NCBI GenBank assembly: GCA_001793155.1
Contig: MGHI01000004.1
Coordinates: 1 to 39,330, forward strand
DNA: 39,330 bases
Reading direction: 5' to 3'
Source of the DNA: Candidatus Woesebacteria bacterium RIFCSPLOWO2_01_FULL_39_61
Lineage (GTDB): Bacteria > Patescibacteriota > Microgenomatia > UBA8517
Below the pieces are notes generated by a model. It was not told where the DNA came from, did not search any database, and saw only the letters and a list, made by a program, of their open reading frames with translations. Within the stretch, counting starts at the first letter, position 1, and each line of letters begins with the position of its first letter. Below, in pieces: positions 17,582 through 26,286 of the stretch. Made by a program: the position numbers and the translations under genes.

Positions 17582-17823
17582 AAAAATTAATTAAATATTT
17601 GCTGGAAGAGGCAATGGGTATAAAAGACGCCGATATTGAGGAGGTTGAGGAGAACGGTAAAGTAACCTTAACAATTAACGTAAGCCCAGAACTTATCGGG
17701 CTTGTTATCGGAAAAGGTGGAAAAACAATTAAGGCTATCCAAAGTTTAGCCAGGATACGGGGCAAACTTGAAAAAAGGATTGTCTTCGTGAATGTATCCG
17801 AAAGTACTTCAAAATCCCAATAA
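17578..17823 (+). CDS. KH-domain RNA-binding protein (KhpA-like)
   Basis: LIGLVIGKGGKTIKAIQSLARI; ATGA overlap with rpsP. Confidence 0.88.
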   Translation: MKKLIKYLLEEAMGIKDADIEEVEENGKVTLTINVSPELIGLVIGKGGKTIKAIQSLARIRGKLEKRIVFVNVSESTSKSQ

Positions 17824-17829
17824 TTTCTT

Positions 17830-18525
17830 CTATTTAAATGGGTTCTCCCTTTGACCGGGCGTAGTAGGCGGTAACGTAGTAAATTCCGGTTGGCTGAAAT
17901 TGGCAACTTTAGTTAAAAGATCCTGCTCCTCTTTTGTTAACTCCCGGAAAGGCTCATTTAGGGGAGGAAGTTGTGTGGGTAAGTCCGCCCAATACGCGGA
18001 GGTTTTTAATTCTCCCTCAAGAGCTCCTGCTTGACTTAACTTAATCGTAAGTTCGTCCAGTGTTGATATCGGTGCACTGGAGATCATATTTTTCAGAAAA
18101 TTTACAGCTGAAAGGAAATTGGGGATATCAAATTCCCCTGACAGCTGCATTTTTGCAAGCTGGTCATTTGTCTTCGAAGCGTTTTTTAGTTCTATCTTAC
18201 TAAGCGAAAGCGAGTTGTTATTAGCATATAAACGCATCTGAGAAATAATTAATATTCCCGGATTTTTATACGGCAATACGACAATCACATCACTGGAATT
18301 GTCTAATATTCCCGGCGGTATGTCTTTTAATTTATCGAGTTTTGTTTGTAATTGATTTTCGGAATTTCTCGTAGTTTTGAGTGTGCTAAGTTGAGTTTTA
18401 ATTTGGGAGTACCCGTTATTCAGAATAATAACAAAAAGGATAATTACGCCCAAAAGAACAGAGATTGGCCCAAGTAAAACCATTATGTTTGGAGTTAATA
18501 TTTTTCGAAAAAGTGACATTTTCAT
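17830..18525 (-). CDS. PilO-like type IV pilus assembly protein
   Basis: Single N-terminal TM, coiled coil; position after pilN-like ORF. Confidence 0.65.
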   Translation of the reverse strand: MKMSLFRKILTPNIMVLLGPISVLLGVIILFVIILNNGYSQIKTQLSTLKTTRNSENQLQTKLDKLKDIPPGILDNSSDVIVVLPYKNPGILIISQMRLYANNNSLSLSKIELKNASKTNDQLAKMQLSGEFDIPNFLSAVNFLKNMISSAPISTLDELTIKLSQAGALEGELKTSAYWADLPTQLPPLNEPFRELTKEEQDLLTKVANFSQPEFTTLPPTTPGQRENPFK

Positions 18526-18529
18526 TTTT

Positions 18530-19054
18530 TTACCTTGATAACGACAGTTTCATTTCGTAACCCTTTGTTGGGCCATACTCCAGAGATACCAAATCTATTC
18601 GTACTAGCTTAACTTGGCTCATAAGTTTAGACAAAAAATGTGTGAGTTCTAAAGAGTTACCAGTAACAATCACCACCTGTGCATTTGCGGGTTTCAGCTC
18701 AACTTCCTCCAAAAAGACATTTTCCTCAAGCGTACCCAAGACATCCTCAAGGATACCGACGCCTTTGTTTATATTATCCGATTTTTCAATTTTACCAATC
18801 TTATCGAGTCGATCCTTAATTAGTATCATTTTTTGCTCTGTTTGCTCCAATGCCTTGATATTGCCTTTAAGCTCGTCTTGCTTTTTAATCGATGAGGATA
18901 TTTGATATCTGAGCAAGAGATAACTGGCGAGTACCACCGAACTCGTCACAAGCATAACAATGGTTGATACGAGTGCAAACTTTTTAAGTGTTTTTGAAAG
19001 TTTGACATAAGATCCCTTGGGTCTTAATTCTTGCGGTAAAAGATTTACGGACAT
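18530..19054 (-). CDS. PilN-like type IV pilus assembly protein
   Basis: MSVNLLPQELRPK N-terminus, TM and coiled coil; follows pilM. Confidence 0.78.
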   Translation of the reverse strand: MSVNLLPQELRPKGSYVKLSKTLKKFALVSTIVMLVTSSVVLASYLLLRYQISSSIKKQDELKGNIKALEQTEQKMILIKDRLDKIGKIEKSDNINKGVGILEDVLGTLEENVFLEEVELKPANAQVVIVTGNSLELTHFLSKLMSQVKLVRIDLVSLEYGPTKGYEMKLSLSR

Positions 19055-19064
19055 ATTTAATTAA

Positions 19065-19148
19065 ATCTCCAAATTGCTCAATAATTTAGTCTAGTTTTAT
19101 TTTCTTTATCTACCTTTTTCTCTCCAAGTTCCTGAAGAATTTGGAGAT
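19065..19148 (-). promoter_or_regulatory. Candidate SD-sequestering element upstream of pilN
   Basis: Perfect 11-bp inverted repeat ATCTCCAAATT (19065-19075) / AATTTGGAGAT (19138-19148) including the pilN GGAG. Confidence 0.5.
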
Positions 19149-19163
19149 CTCTTATTTCTTTAC

Positions 19164-19193
19164 CACACTTTCTTTTTTTGCAAAGAAAGTGTG
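19164..19193. repeat. Hairpin CACACTTTCTTT-TTTTGC-AAAGAAAGTGTG at the pilM 3' end
   Basis: 12-bp stem with the CTTTCTTT/AAAGAAAG core. Confidence 0.8.
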
Positions 19194-19200
19194 AATCAGG

Positions 19201-20214
19201 TTATTCCCTCATGGCTAGACCCACTGCTATAGAATATAGCGGTGCGTAGCCGGCAAGCTGGGTTACAGCTTGAGGATCCACACTAACCTTTGAAAAAGGG
19301 TTTCCGACTATTACTTCTATACCTAGAAGCTTTGTGAGTGTGGAAGCAGCTTCCGGCATCCCGGCTGTTCCTCCGGCTAAGATAGCGGATGTAGGCGAAT
19401 CTCCTTTTTCTTCCGACTGATAAAAATGAATGGCTTTCTTCATTTCGTCAGAAACCACCCTAAAAACCGGGTCAAGAGCTTGTTTTACTTTTCCTTCAAG
19501 TTGTGTGGCTGAAAGACCGTAAGTTCTTTTGTATTCTTCAGCCTGCGTTTCATCGACTCCTAAAAATTGCGAAACAGCCCTGGTAAAAGCCTCACCGGCT
19601 GTAGGGATGGAGCGGGAGAAAACGAGTGTTCCGTTTTTTGCAATAGCAATATCCGAGGACCTAGCCCCGAAATCAACAATCATGCTCGATTGGTCCATCG
19701 GAGCCAAGCTCCTTACCAATGCCATCAATTCCGTTTCTATCGTAGTAAGATTCATACCCGACATTTCGACGGCGCGTGCGTATTTTTCAACCAAAGCCTT
19801 GGGTGCTGCAACAAGAAGAACCACTACTTGGGGTGGAGTAGTATCTTCTCTTCTTTCTACAATCTGGTGTTGTATTATGGCTTCGTTTGCCGGGATAGGA
19901 ATATATTGCTCAGCCTCCCATTTTACAGCCGAGGCAACCTCTGCATCCGTCAAGAGAGGGAACTTTATCGTCCGTGTATAAACTTGGGTTTCGGGGAGTG
20001 CTATAATCACTTCTTTTGACGAAATTTTTGCATCTTTATGCAGTTTTCTAATCGCTTCGGTTAAAATTACAAGTTCCTTTTCGTCTTTACTTTGATCGGG
20101 TGTTTTACCTTTATGCCCAACAATACCCGAGGCTCGGAGACTAAATCCTGCCCCTTGTTTAACAAGTTCAACCATCTTAATAGTTTTCGTACCGATATCA
20201 AGTCCTACAGACAT
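19201..20214 (-). CDS. pilM: PilM-like actin-fold pilus assembly ATPase
   Basis: VGLDIGTKTIKMVEL, VKWEAEQYIPIP, IVDFGARSSDIAIAKNG, AILAGGTAGMPE. Confidence 0.9.
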   Translation of the reverse strand: MSVGLDIGTKTIKMVELVKQGAGFSLRASGIVGHKGKTPDQSKDEKELVILTEAIRKLHKDAKISSKEVIIALPETQVYTRTIKFPLLTDAEVASAVKWEAEQYIPIPANEAIIQHQIVERREDTTPPQVVVLLVAAPKALVEKYARAVEMSGMNLTTIETELMALVRSLAPMDQSSMIVDFGARSSDIAIAKNGTLVFSRSIPTAGEAFTRAVSQFLGVDETQAEEYKRTYGLSATQLEGKVKQALDPVFRVVSDEMKKAIHFYQSEEKGDSPTSAILAGGTAGMPEAASTLTKLLGIEVIVGNPFSKVSVDPQAVTQLAGYAPLYSIAVGLAMRE

Positions 20215-20284
20215 AATTTATGTATGCTAAAGAAATTAGCACCTAGTCAGTATTAAAAATAATGATTTCATTACGCTCATATTT

Positions 20285-21271
20285 TTATGGTTTGGTTAAA
20301 TTGTTCTTACTAAAAACTGCAGAGTTAAAGGCAGATTGTGGCTCAGGATATGATCTGACAACATGAAGGCTTCTAACCGATTCTCCTGCTGTTCCGGTTG
20401 ACTCGACCCTAAATCCTTGTGCTGGAAGATTGGGAATCGCACCTAAAACTCCGATCCCTACGGGCTGGGGATTGGGGTTATACAATATTCGGACTTTGGC
20501 CATTACCAAGCAATTTGCATTATTTACAGAACAATTGGGAGGTGCGGGTATGAGAGCTGTCAAATTAATAAGGCCGCTGTAAAAGCTGTATCCTCCGCCA
20601 AAAGGGCAAGGACTGGCACTTGTTGAGCCAAAGTTGTTTAAAACCCGTCTTGAAGCCGAGGGGTCGTAAGTTGTACGGACTGCCTTAATATTGGAAAAAT
20701 TATTTGGGCTTGCGAAAGATTGCTGACTGGTATCAAAATAGATTTCGACCTCAATCGCGGGCTGCGCAGCAAGATTGTTACCGAAGCAAACCTGAAGTCT
20801 GTTGGCCCTTGTACAGTTCCCTGCACTGCAAGTTAAAGCGTTTGTGGTGTTGTCGTGCGAAACTAACCAGAAAGTCGCCACCTCGCCCGAAGACAAAAGA
20901 TTCGGGTAATTGTAGGTACTTCCAAGTTGCGGATAGGTAAGTTCCGCATCAAAACCAACATTCGCGCTCGGATCAAGGACTTGAGTCACATTTGTTTGGG
21001 TCAGTAGAACCTGTTCAACACCGGCTTCAGCAGCAGAAAAGGCTCGTCGTGCGTCTTCTTGGTAAGTCGTTGTGGTTAATTCAACCACCGACCGCGACGT
21101 AACGGACAAAACAACTGTCAGAATTACTGCCATAGTAAGAAGAACAATCAACAAAGCCTGTCCTTTTGTATTAGATGAAGAATATAAATAGATTCTACTC
21201 CAGTGTCCTTTAGATATCCCGGCTTTTTTCTTCGAGTAATTCTCTTTTAAGACTTTAGGCAGAATATACAT
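20285..21271 (-). CDS. PilX-like pilus assembly protein
   Basis: KGQALLIVLLTMAVILTVVLSVTSRSVVE...RRAFSAAEAGVEQ. Confidence 0.65.
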   Translation of the reverse strand: MYILPKVLKENYSKKKAGISKGHWSRIYLYSSSNTKGQALLIVLLTMAVILTVVLSVTSRSVVELTTTTYQEDARRAFSAAEAGVEQVLLTQTNVTQVLDPSANVGFDAELTYPQLGSTYNYPNLLSSGEVATFWLVSHDNTTNALTCSAGNCTRANRLQVCFGNNLAAQPAIEVEIYFDTSQQSFASPNNFSNIKAVRTTYDPSASRRVLNNFGSTSASPCPFGGGYSFYSGLINLTALIPAPPNCSVNNANCLVMAKVRILYNPNPQPVGIGVLGAIPNLPAQGFRVESTGTAGESVRSLHVVRSYPEPQSAFNSAVFSKNNLTKP

Positions 21272-21404
21272 ACCAAGTCTAGTTTAACAATTGCAGACGT
21301 AAACGGTCAATTGCTAATTGTACGAAGAGACGGATGGGCGTTTTCTAGCTTCTTGATGTTCTACAGCTCATTTCAAAATCTTGAAATGAGGTTTGAAGTG
21401 GGTT

Positions 21405-21947
21405 CTAGTAAATTCTTAACAAGAGTTTTGTTGTTGAGGTTACATCAGCTCCTTCTGCACCGGAGGAATTGGCGTCTCTACCTACCAAATTAATAATAAT
21501 TGAGGGGGGAACACCAGCGGTGGGGGGCGGGCAGTCAAATACATTCCCGGCAGTACAGTCTATATAAATTTCGGTTGAAGTTAGTCTTGCCGATCCCGAA
21601 GCAATATAACCATTAGCTCCACCTACGCAACTAAAATAGGGGTTTGTGGCCGTTCCCCATTCATCTTGGTAGGTTATCTGATTAGGGGTACATCCCCCGA
21701 CGGGTATTCCGCGGGCATTTCTTAAGTGTCTTTCCATAACATTCATTGCATACTCAACATTACCTTTTACCTGGCCTAGGTTTTCGCTTTTCCGGGATCC
21801 CCTGAGGCTCAGGGCTAAGGATTGAACAATAACATAAGCTAAAATTGTGAAAACTAGTAAAACAACCAATAGTTCAATAAGCGTATAGCCTGAGAATGCT
21901 TTACTTTTTTGATTTTTGATATTTGTTTTTTGAGCTTGATATATCAT
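21405..21947 (-). CDS. Prepilin-like protein (PilW-like)
   Basis: GYTLIELLVVLLVFTILAY class III signal. Confidence 0.82.
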   Translation of the reverse strand: MIYQAQKTNIKNQKSKAFSGYTLIELLVVLLVFTILAYVIVQSLALSLRGSRKSENLGQVKGNVEYAMNVMERHLRNARGIPVGGCTPNQITYQDEWGTATNPYFSCVGGANGYIASGSARLTSTEIYIDCTAGNVFDCPPPTAGVPPSIIINLVGRDANSSGAEGADVTSTTKLLLRIY

Positions 21948-22405
21948 CTATTCCAGTCTGCAAGTTTAGAAATAGATCTAACCGTATGAACACCTTGTGA
22001 ATCAGTCCAGTTAACCGAAATCGTTACCTCCACAAGCCCTGCGTTAATCGCATCATCAGTCAAATTTATATCTCTTGTAAAAATCGTGCCCGTAATAGTT
22101 GCCGTTCCGCAGGAAGACGGTAAACCCCAAGCCGGTGGGGGGTAGGGAAGAGAGTTGATACACCAATTGCTTCCGGCACCTCCCGAAGAGTGCGATTTAA
22201 ATTCATCCCAATCTGCGTCCCTATACTGCCTGATCCACTCAGATCCTTCTTGAGCAAATTCCGTAGCGAGCGCATTATTTAATGAGAAACTGGTATTTCT
22301 AACCGAGGTCGCGGCAAGAGAAACTACTCCGATCAAAAGAATGGAAGCGATAGCCACAGAGAAAAGAACCTCAAAAAGTGACTGTCCGCTATATACCTTT
22401 ATCAT
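21944..22405 (-). CDS. Prepilin-like protein (PilV-like)
   Basis: GQSLFEVLFSVAIASILLIGVVSLA; ATGA overlap with the next gene. Confidence 0.75.
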   Translation of the reverse strand: MIKVYSGQSLFEVLFSVAIASILLIGVVSLAATSVRNTSFSLNNALATEFAQEGSEWIRQYRDADWDEFKSHSSGGAGSNWCINSLPYPPPAWGLPSSCGTATITGTIFTRDINLTDDAINAGLVEVTISVNWTDSQGVHTVRSISKLADWNR

Positions 22406-22974
22406 TGTATGTTTCCTGCCGGCGTAATAGTTATAGATCTATTAGCTACTCCGCTGTCTACGTAATTAAACGTAAGTACTATATCAGTATTCCGGTCGGT
22501 TCCTCTCCCCAGAACACGAAAAATAAATCTATTTCCGCCGCCAAATGCCAGCAGATTAATATTTTCAGGTAATTCTATTGGTCCCTTTACGGCAACCCTC
22601 TGCCCCCAATCAGGACAAACTGCATAAATCGTATAGCTTGCGGGAATCTCCGGCGGACCCGCTGAATAACCAGTAGTCCTGGAAAATACATATCCTCCCA
22701 AAACATTGGTTTGGCAGGCGTTACCTACCGGCTCTTCGGGTTTTCTACCGGCCAATGCCATCCCTTGGGCAAGCCTCAAATCTCCCATTACCATCCTAAC
22801 CGCACTTTCTAAGTGCTGTCGTCTCTGAAATCCGCGGTAATTTGCATAACCTAGACTAAAAATAAGAACCATAGTCACTATAACTATAATAAGTTCTACT
22901 AGGGTAAATCCTGCCTCGTTTTTACGAAAGTAAACCTTAACTTTACGAGGGTTGGGAAGTGGACTATCGTTCAT
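22402..22974 (-). CDS. Prepilin-like protein (FimT/GspH-like)
   Basis: AGFTLVELIIVIVTMVLIFSLGYANYR. Confidence 0.8.
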   Translation of the reverse strand: MNDSPLPNPRKVKVYFRKNEAGFTLVELIIVIVTMVLIFSLGYANYRGFQRRQHLESAVRMVMGDLRLAQGMALAGRKPEEPVGNACQTNVLGGYVFSRTTGYSAGPPEIPASYTIYAVCPDWGQRVAVKGPIELPENINLLAFGGGNRFIFRVLGRGTDRNTDIVLTFNYVDSGVANRSITITPAGNIQ

Positions 22975-22992
22975 ACATTATAAAATTAACCT

Positions 22993-23036
22993 TTCGACGG
23001 GTTCCAGATTAATGCTGAGCCACGTCGAAGCATTAA
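22993..23036. repeat. Two interlocked inverted repeats (pseudoknot-capable REP-like element)
   Basis: TTCGACG(22993-22999)/CGTCGAA(23023-23029) interleaved with TTAATGCT(23009-23016)/AGCATTAA(23029-23036). Confidence 0.6.
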
Positions 23037-23554
23037 GGGTTTGTTACACAAAAGTTACAAGTAGCACCTCCACAGGTTGGTGAACCCGTACAAGCAGATG
23101 GTGTTGTACCAGGATCTTCAAGAGCTGCCCAGAACCTGAATCTTGTGCAGTTTGCCACCACACAGCTTAACGGTTCATAGAAATAAGCCTGTCCGGCCAA
23201 AGGATCCCCAGGTATTGCCTCCATATAAATATTTGCTCCTAAACCACAGGCAGTTCCTGTAAATTGATTTCCGGCGGCAGGTATTGTATTGGGGTAGTAA
23301 TTACAATCCGCTTTATAGAGCTCTAAGGCAGAAGCAACAGCTTCCAAATCTGCTTTGCGTTTGGCATCCCTGCCTGATTCTCTGGCCCCGTTTAAAGAAA
23401 AAATAGAAATTGCAGCCAAAATTGCAATTATTGACATTACGGTGAGCAACTCAATCAGCGTAAAGCCTGAGGTAATCTTTTTGAAAATTGGAAATCCCTC
23501 GATTTTACTCGGGATGGTCAGCTTGTCTAACAATTTGTGTTTGAAATGTCTCAT
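23033..23554 (-). CDS. Type IV pilin-like protein
   Basis: SGFTLIELLTVMSIIAILAAISIFSLNGARESGRDAKRKADLEAVASALELY. Confidence 0.85.
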   Translation of the reverse strand: MRHFKHKLLDKLTIPSKIEGFPIFKKITSGFTLIELLTVMSIIAILAAISIFSLNGARESGRDAKRKADLEAVASALELYKADCNYYPNTIPAAGNQFTGTACGLGANIYMEAIPGDPLAGQAYFYEPLSCVVANCTRFRFWAALEDPGTTPSACTGSPTCGGATCNFCVTNP

Positions 23555-23556
23555 AG

Positions 23557-24117
23557 TTAGGGAACAGGACAGACAGCACCCGCAACCGGAATAGTCGCTA
23601 CTTCCCCGGATTCACCGTTTGAGCATACAAACCAGATCGGTGTAGTCGTATCCTGAGGTTGTTCTAATCTTGCATACAAGAAATAATTTCTCGCACAAGG
23701 ACCACCGAGAGCGCATGTTCCGTCACTCCTGAAAAAGTAACGACAGAGGCCACTGGTGCATATACTGTCTCCATCTCGTGGGTCGGCTGAACAATCGCCT
23801 GATCCCAAGCCCAAATCAGTAGTGCACAAGGTTGTATCTGCTTGCACGTCCGTGGTTCTTGACGGATAAAATCCGTTATTCCTGTTAGCGTATACTTCCA
23901 ATCCGCTTTGATATTGCCTCAGGTCGTTTTTTCTCAGTGTATCTCTTGCCCTTCTTTGACTTCCGGGAAACCTGGCAACAAATATCGTCGCAAGTCCGCC
24001 GATAACCGCCATTACGATTAGAAGTTCAATCAAAGTGAAACCATGGTGGGTAGTTAGAAATCGGTAGTCGGTTGTTCGCTTTGAAATTTGAAATTTGAAT
24101 TTTGAATTTTTTATCAT
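23557..24117 (-). CDS. Type IV pilin-like protein
   Basis: HGFTLIELLIVMAVIGGLATIFVARFPGSQRRARDTLRKNDLRQYQSGLEVY. Confidence 0.85.
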   Translation of the reverse strand: MIKNSKFKFQISKRTTDYRFLTTHHGFTLIELLIVMAVIGGLATIFVARFPGSQRRARDTLRKNDLRQYQSGLEVYANRNNGFYPSRTTDVQADTTLCTTDLGLGSGDCSADPRDGDSICTSGLCRYFFRSDGTCALGGPCARNYFLYARLEQPQDTTTPIWFVCSNGESGEVATIPVAGAVCPVP

Positions 24118-24148
24118 AAGGCAGTTATATATTTATACCATTTTATAC

Positions 24149-24769
24149 TTAAGGTCTTCCACTTTTCTGCTTCTCCAGAAGTTCTGCTTCGTATTCTTCA
24201 ATAGATCTATTAAGAGGGGTATCCGTAAAGCTCTTACCATAAATGCAAATCTTAACCCCGCATAAAAGATTTCTTTTAACTATATCGCTGTCATATCCTG
24301 CTTCGTCTTGATTTCCTTCGAGCGATGAATAAAGTTGGAATCTTGCGGTGTTTGAAATGTAGATGTAACTAAAACCTTCTCCCGATTTAGGATCCTGAGG
24401 AAAAACCTTAAGGTAAGGTTCATAAGAAGGATCAAAAAGATCAGAAAAAGAATCCTTCCCCCAGACACAACCTCTTAGACCATCAAAAAATTTAGTCCGA
24501 TCAAACCCGGAACTTTCCTTTAACTCTCCGAGAATAGTCTCAAAATTATCACCTTTGCAGGCCTTAATCATTCCAGCACTCGAAGGAGGAAAAAATCCGA
24601 AATCTTGATAATAGCGGTGAAGTGCGTCAGAAACAGAACCCATATCTTGTTTTCGTGTCGAATCCCTTGAACGCCTTAATGCAATTATCATATTGTTGAG
24701 TGTCACCAAAAATACAACGCTTAGTATTATCAGAACCGAGATTAATTCTTTTTTTGTAAATGGTTTCAT
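24149..24769 (-). CDS. Pseudopilin-like protein with degenerate prepilin motif
   Basis: MKPFTKKELISVLIILSVVFLVTL...RRSRDSTRKQDMGSVSDALHRYYQDFGFFPPS. Confidence 0.7.
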   Translation of the reverse strand: MKPFTKKELISVLIILSVVFLVTLNNMIIALRRSRDSTRKQDMGSVSDALHRYYQDFGFFPPSSAGMIKACKGDNFETILGELKESSGFDRTKFFDGLRGCVWGKDSFSDLFDPSYEPYLKVFPQDPKSGEGFSYIYISNTARFQLYSSLEGNQDEAGYDSDIVKRNLLCGVKICIYGKSFTDTPLNRSIEEYEAELLEKQKSGRP

Positions 24770-24856
24770 ATGTACAAATTACTACAGATGTCACACTTTG
24801 ATCGAGGGCCTTAGGTAGCGTGACATATGCTACAGAAATCACATTTTAGTGCGATT

Positions 24857-25678
24857 TCAAAATGTGATTTCTTTATACCTGACAATTATATCTCCCCAAA
24901 ATAGCATTATAAAAAAAGCCGTAATCATGAAAGGGCCAAAAGCTATGTGCTTACCGAAACTCGCTTTACCGAAAATTATAAGAATAACTCCCACCGCTCC
25001 TCCCAGTATAAAACTTAATAAAAACCAAGCCGGGGTTAACCTCCAACCCAGAACTAATCCCAAGCTTATTGCCAATTTAGCATCCCCGAGTCCCATACCA
25101 CGACCTCGCGTAATAATATTTAAAAATATTAGCAGGCTGGAGACAAAAAACCCTGAAAAAAAATGTAAATAAATTTGATTTGTAGCCGAAAGCAAAATTG
25201 CAAAAACGCTTAGCAGTAAAGAAATAAATACTAGTTCATCGGGAATAAATTGATTCTCCAGGTCAATAACGAATATGGGGATAAAAATAAGACTAAGGGT
25301 AGTTATGTAGGGGAGAGAAAGAACTCCTAATACGTGTTTCCAGCTGCATATCGCACTTATGTTTGAGTTACCACAATAGCCTCCGGCCAAAAATAAATAA
25401 ATTAATACAAAAACTACTGCACAAGATACTTCTATTAAAGGGTAGCGTGGGGAAATTGTTTCATGACAGTGTCTGCATCTTCCTCTAAGGAGGATATACG
25501 AGAGTATTGGAATATTGTCAAACCAGGCAATAGTTTTATTACACTTGGGACAGCGCGATCTCCCCGAGATAATACTTATGCCTCTGGGGAGTCGATAGGT
25601 ATAAGCCGACAAGAAAGATCCTAAGACGGATCCGGTTACAAAAAAAATAAGCAGATAAAAAATATGAACATCAAACAT
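24857..25678 (-). CDS. Prepilin peptidase (PilD/A24 family)
   Basis: GSVLGSFLSAYTYRLPRGISI, CPKC...CRHC, GRGMGLGDAKLAISLGLVLGW. Confidence 0.93.
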   Translation of the reverse strand: MFDVHIFYLLIFFVTGSVLGSFLSAYTYRLPRGISIISGRSRCPKCNKTIAWFDNIPILSYILLRGRCRHCHETISPRYPLIEVSCAVVFVLIYLFLAGGYCGNSNISAICSWKHVLGVLSLPYITTLSLIFIPIFVIDLENQFIPDELVFISLLLSVFAILLSATNQIYLHFFSGFFVSSLLIFLNIITRGRGMGLGDAKLAISLGLVLGWRLTPAWFLLSFILGGAVGVILIIFGKASFGKHIAFGPFMITAFFIMLFWGDIIVRYKEITF

Positions 25679-25695
25679 TAGTCGCTCATCCTATA

Positions 25696-26229
25696 CTAAT
25701 TAATATAAGACATTGTTCCCTTTGCCCAAGGACTGGGATCTCCGTTTGAGCAAATTAGACCCGTAAAATTGTCCTCGGTTGAAAAAGTAACATAAATTTC
25801 CTCAGGTAGGGTACATTTGCTAGTCTGTTTTTTGGATTCCAATTTAGCAAAAACTAGAGCACCGTAGCTGTTCATGCTATCCTCAGCATAACAAAAAGTC
25901 GGATTAGTTGAAGGTTTTACGTTGGTCGTACAGGAAGTAACTGTCGTATAAGCGTAACGAATGCCTCCCGGAAATCTGCCCACTTCTTTGATGTTCTCCA
26001 GATCCACGTCCCAAGTTGAGTCGGTAGGATACATGTCTTTATTCAGATTATAGTCTAAAATAGCCTTCCCGAGCTGGGTAACTCCTCCAATTCTTCCGGC
26101 ATCCCTAGCTCGAGCAGTCATCTCGGTCGGATTGATAAAACTATAAATAAATGCAGCAAGGGCCCCGATTATTGCTATTACAATAAGAAGTTCAATAAGA
26201 GTAAATCCGCGAAGTAATCGTTTCCTCAT
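25696..26229 (-). CDS. Type IV pilin-like protein
   Basis: RGFTLIELLIVIAIIGALAAFIYSFINPTEMTARARDAGR. Confidence 0.88.
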   Translation of the reverse strand: MRKRLLRGFTLIELLIVIAIIGALAAFIYSFINPTEMTARARDAGRIGGVTQLGKAILDYNLNKDMYPTDSTWDVDLENIKEVGRFPGGIRYAYTTVTSCTTNVKPSTNPTFCYAEDSMNSYGALVFAKLESKKQTSKCTLPEEIYVTFSTEDNFTGLICSNGDPSPWAKGTMSYIN

Positions 26230-26286
26230 TGGGTTTTATTGCTTCTATAACTATTCTTAAAAATTACCGTAAATAAAAATAACACA

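Noticed and set aside
19529-20019. Two 150-aa plus-strand ORFs opposite pilM
   Set aside because: Overlap each other and the clear pilM gene; shadow ORFs.
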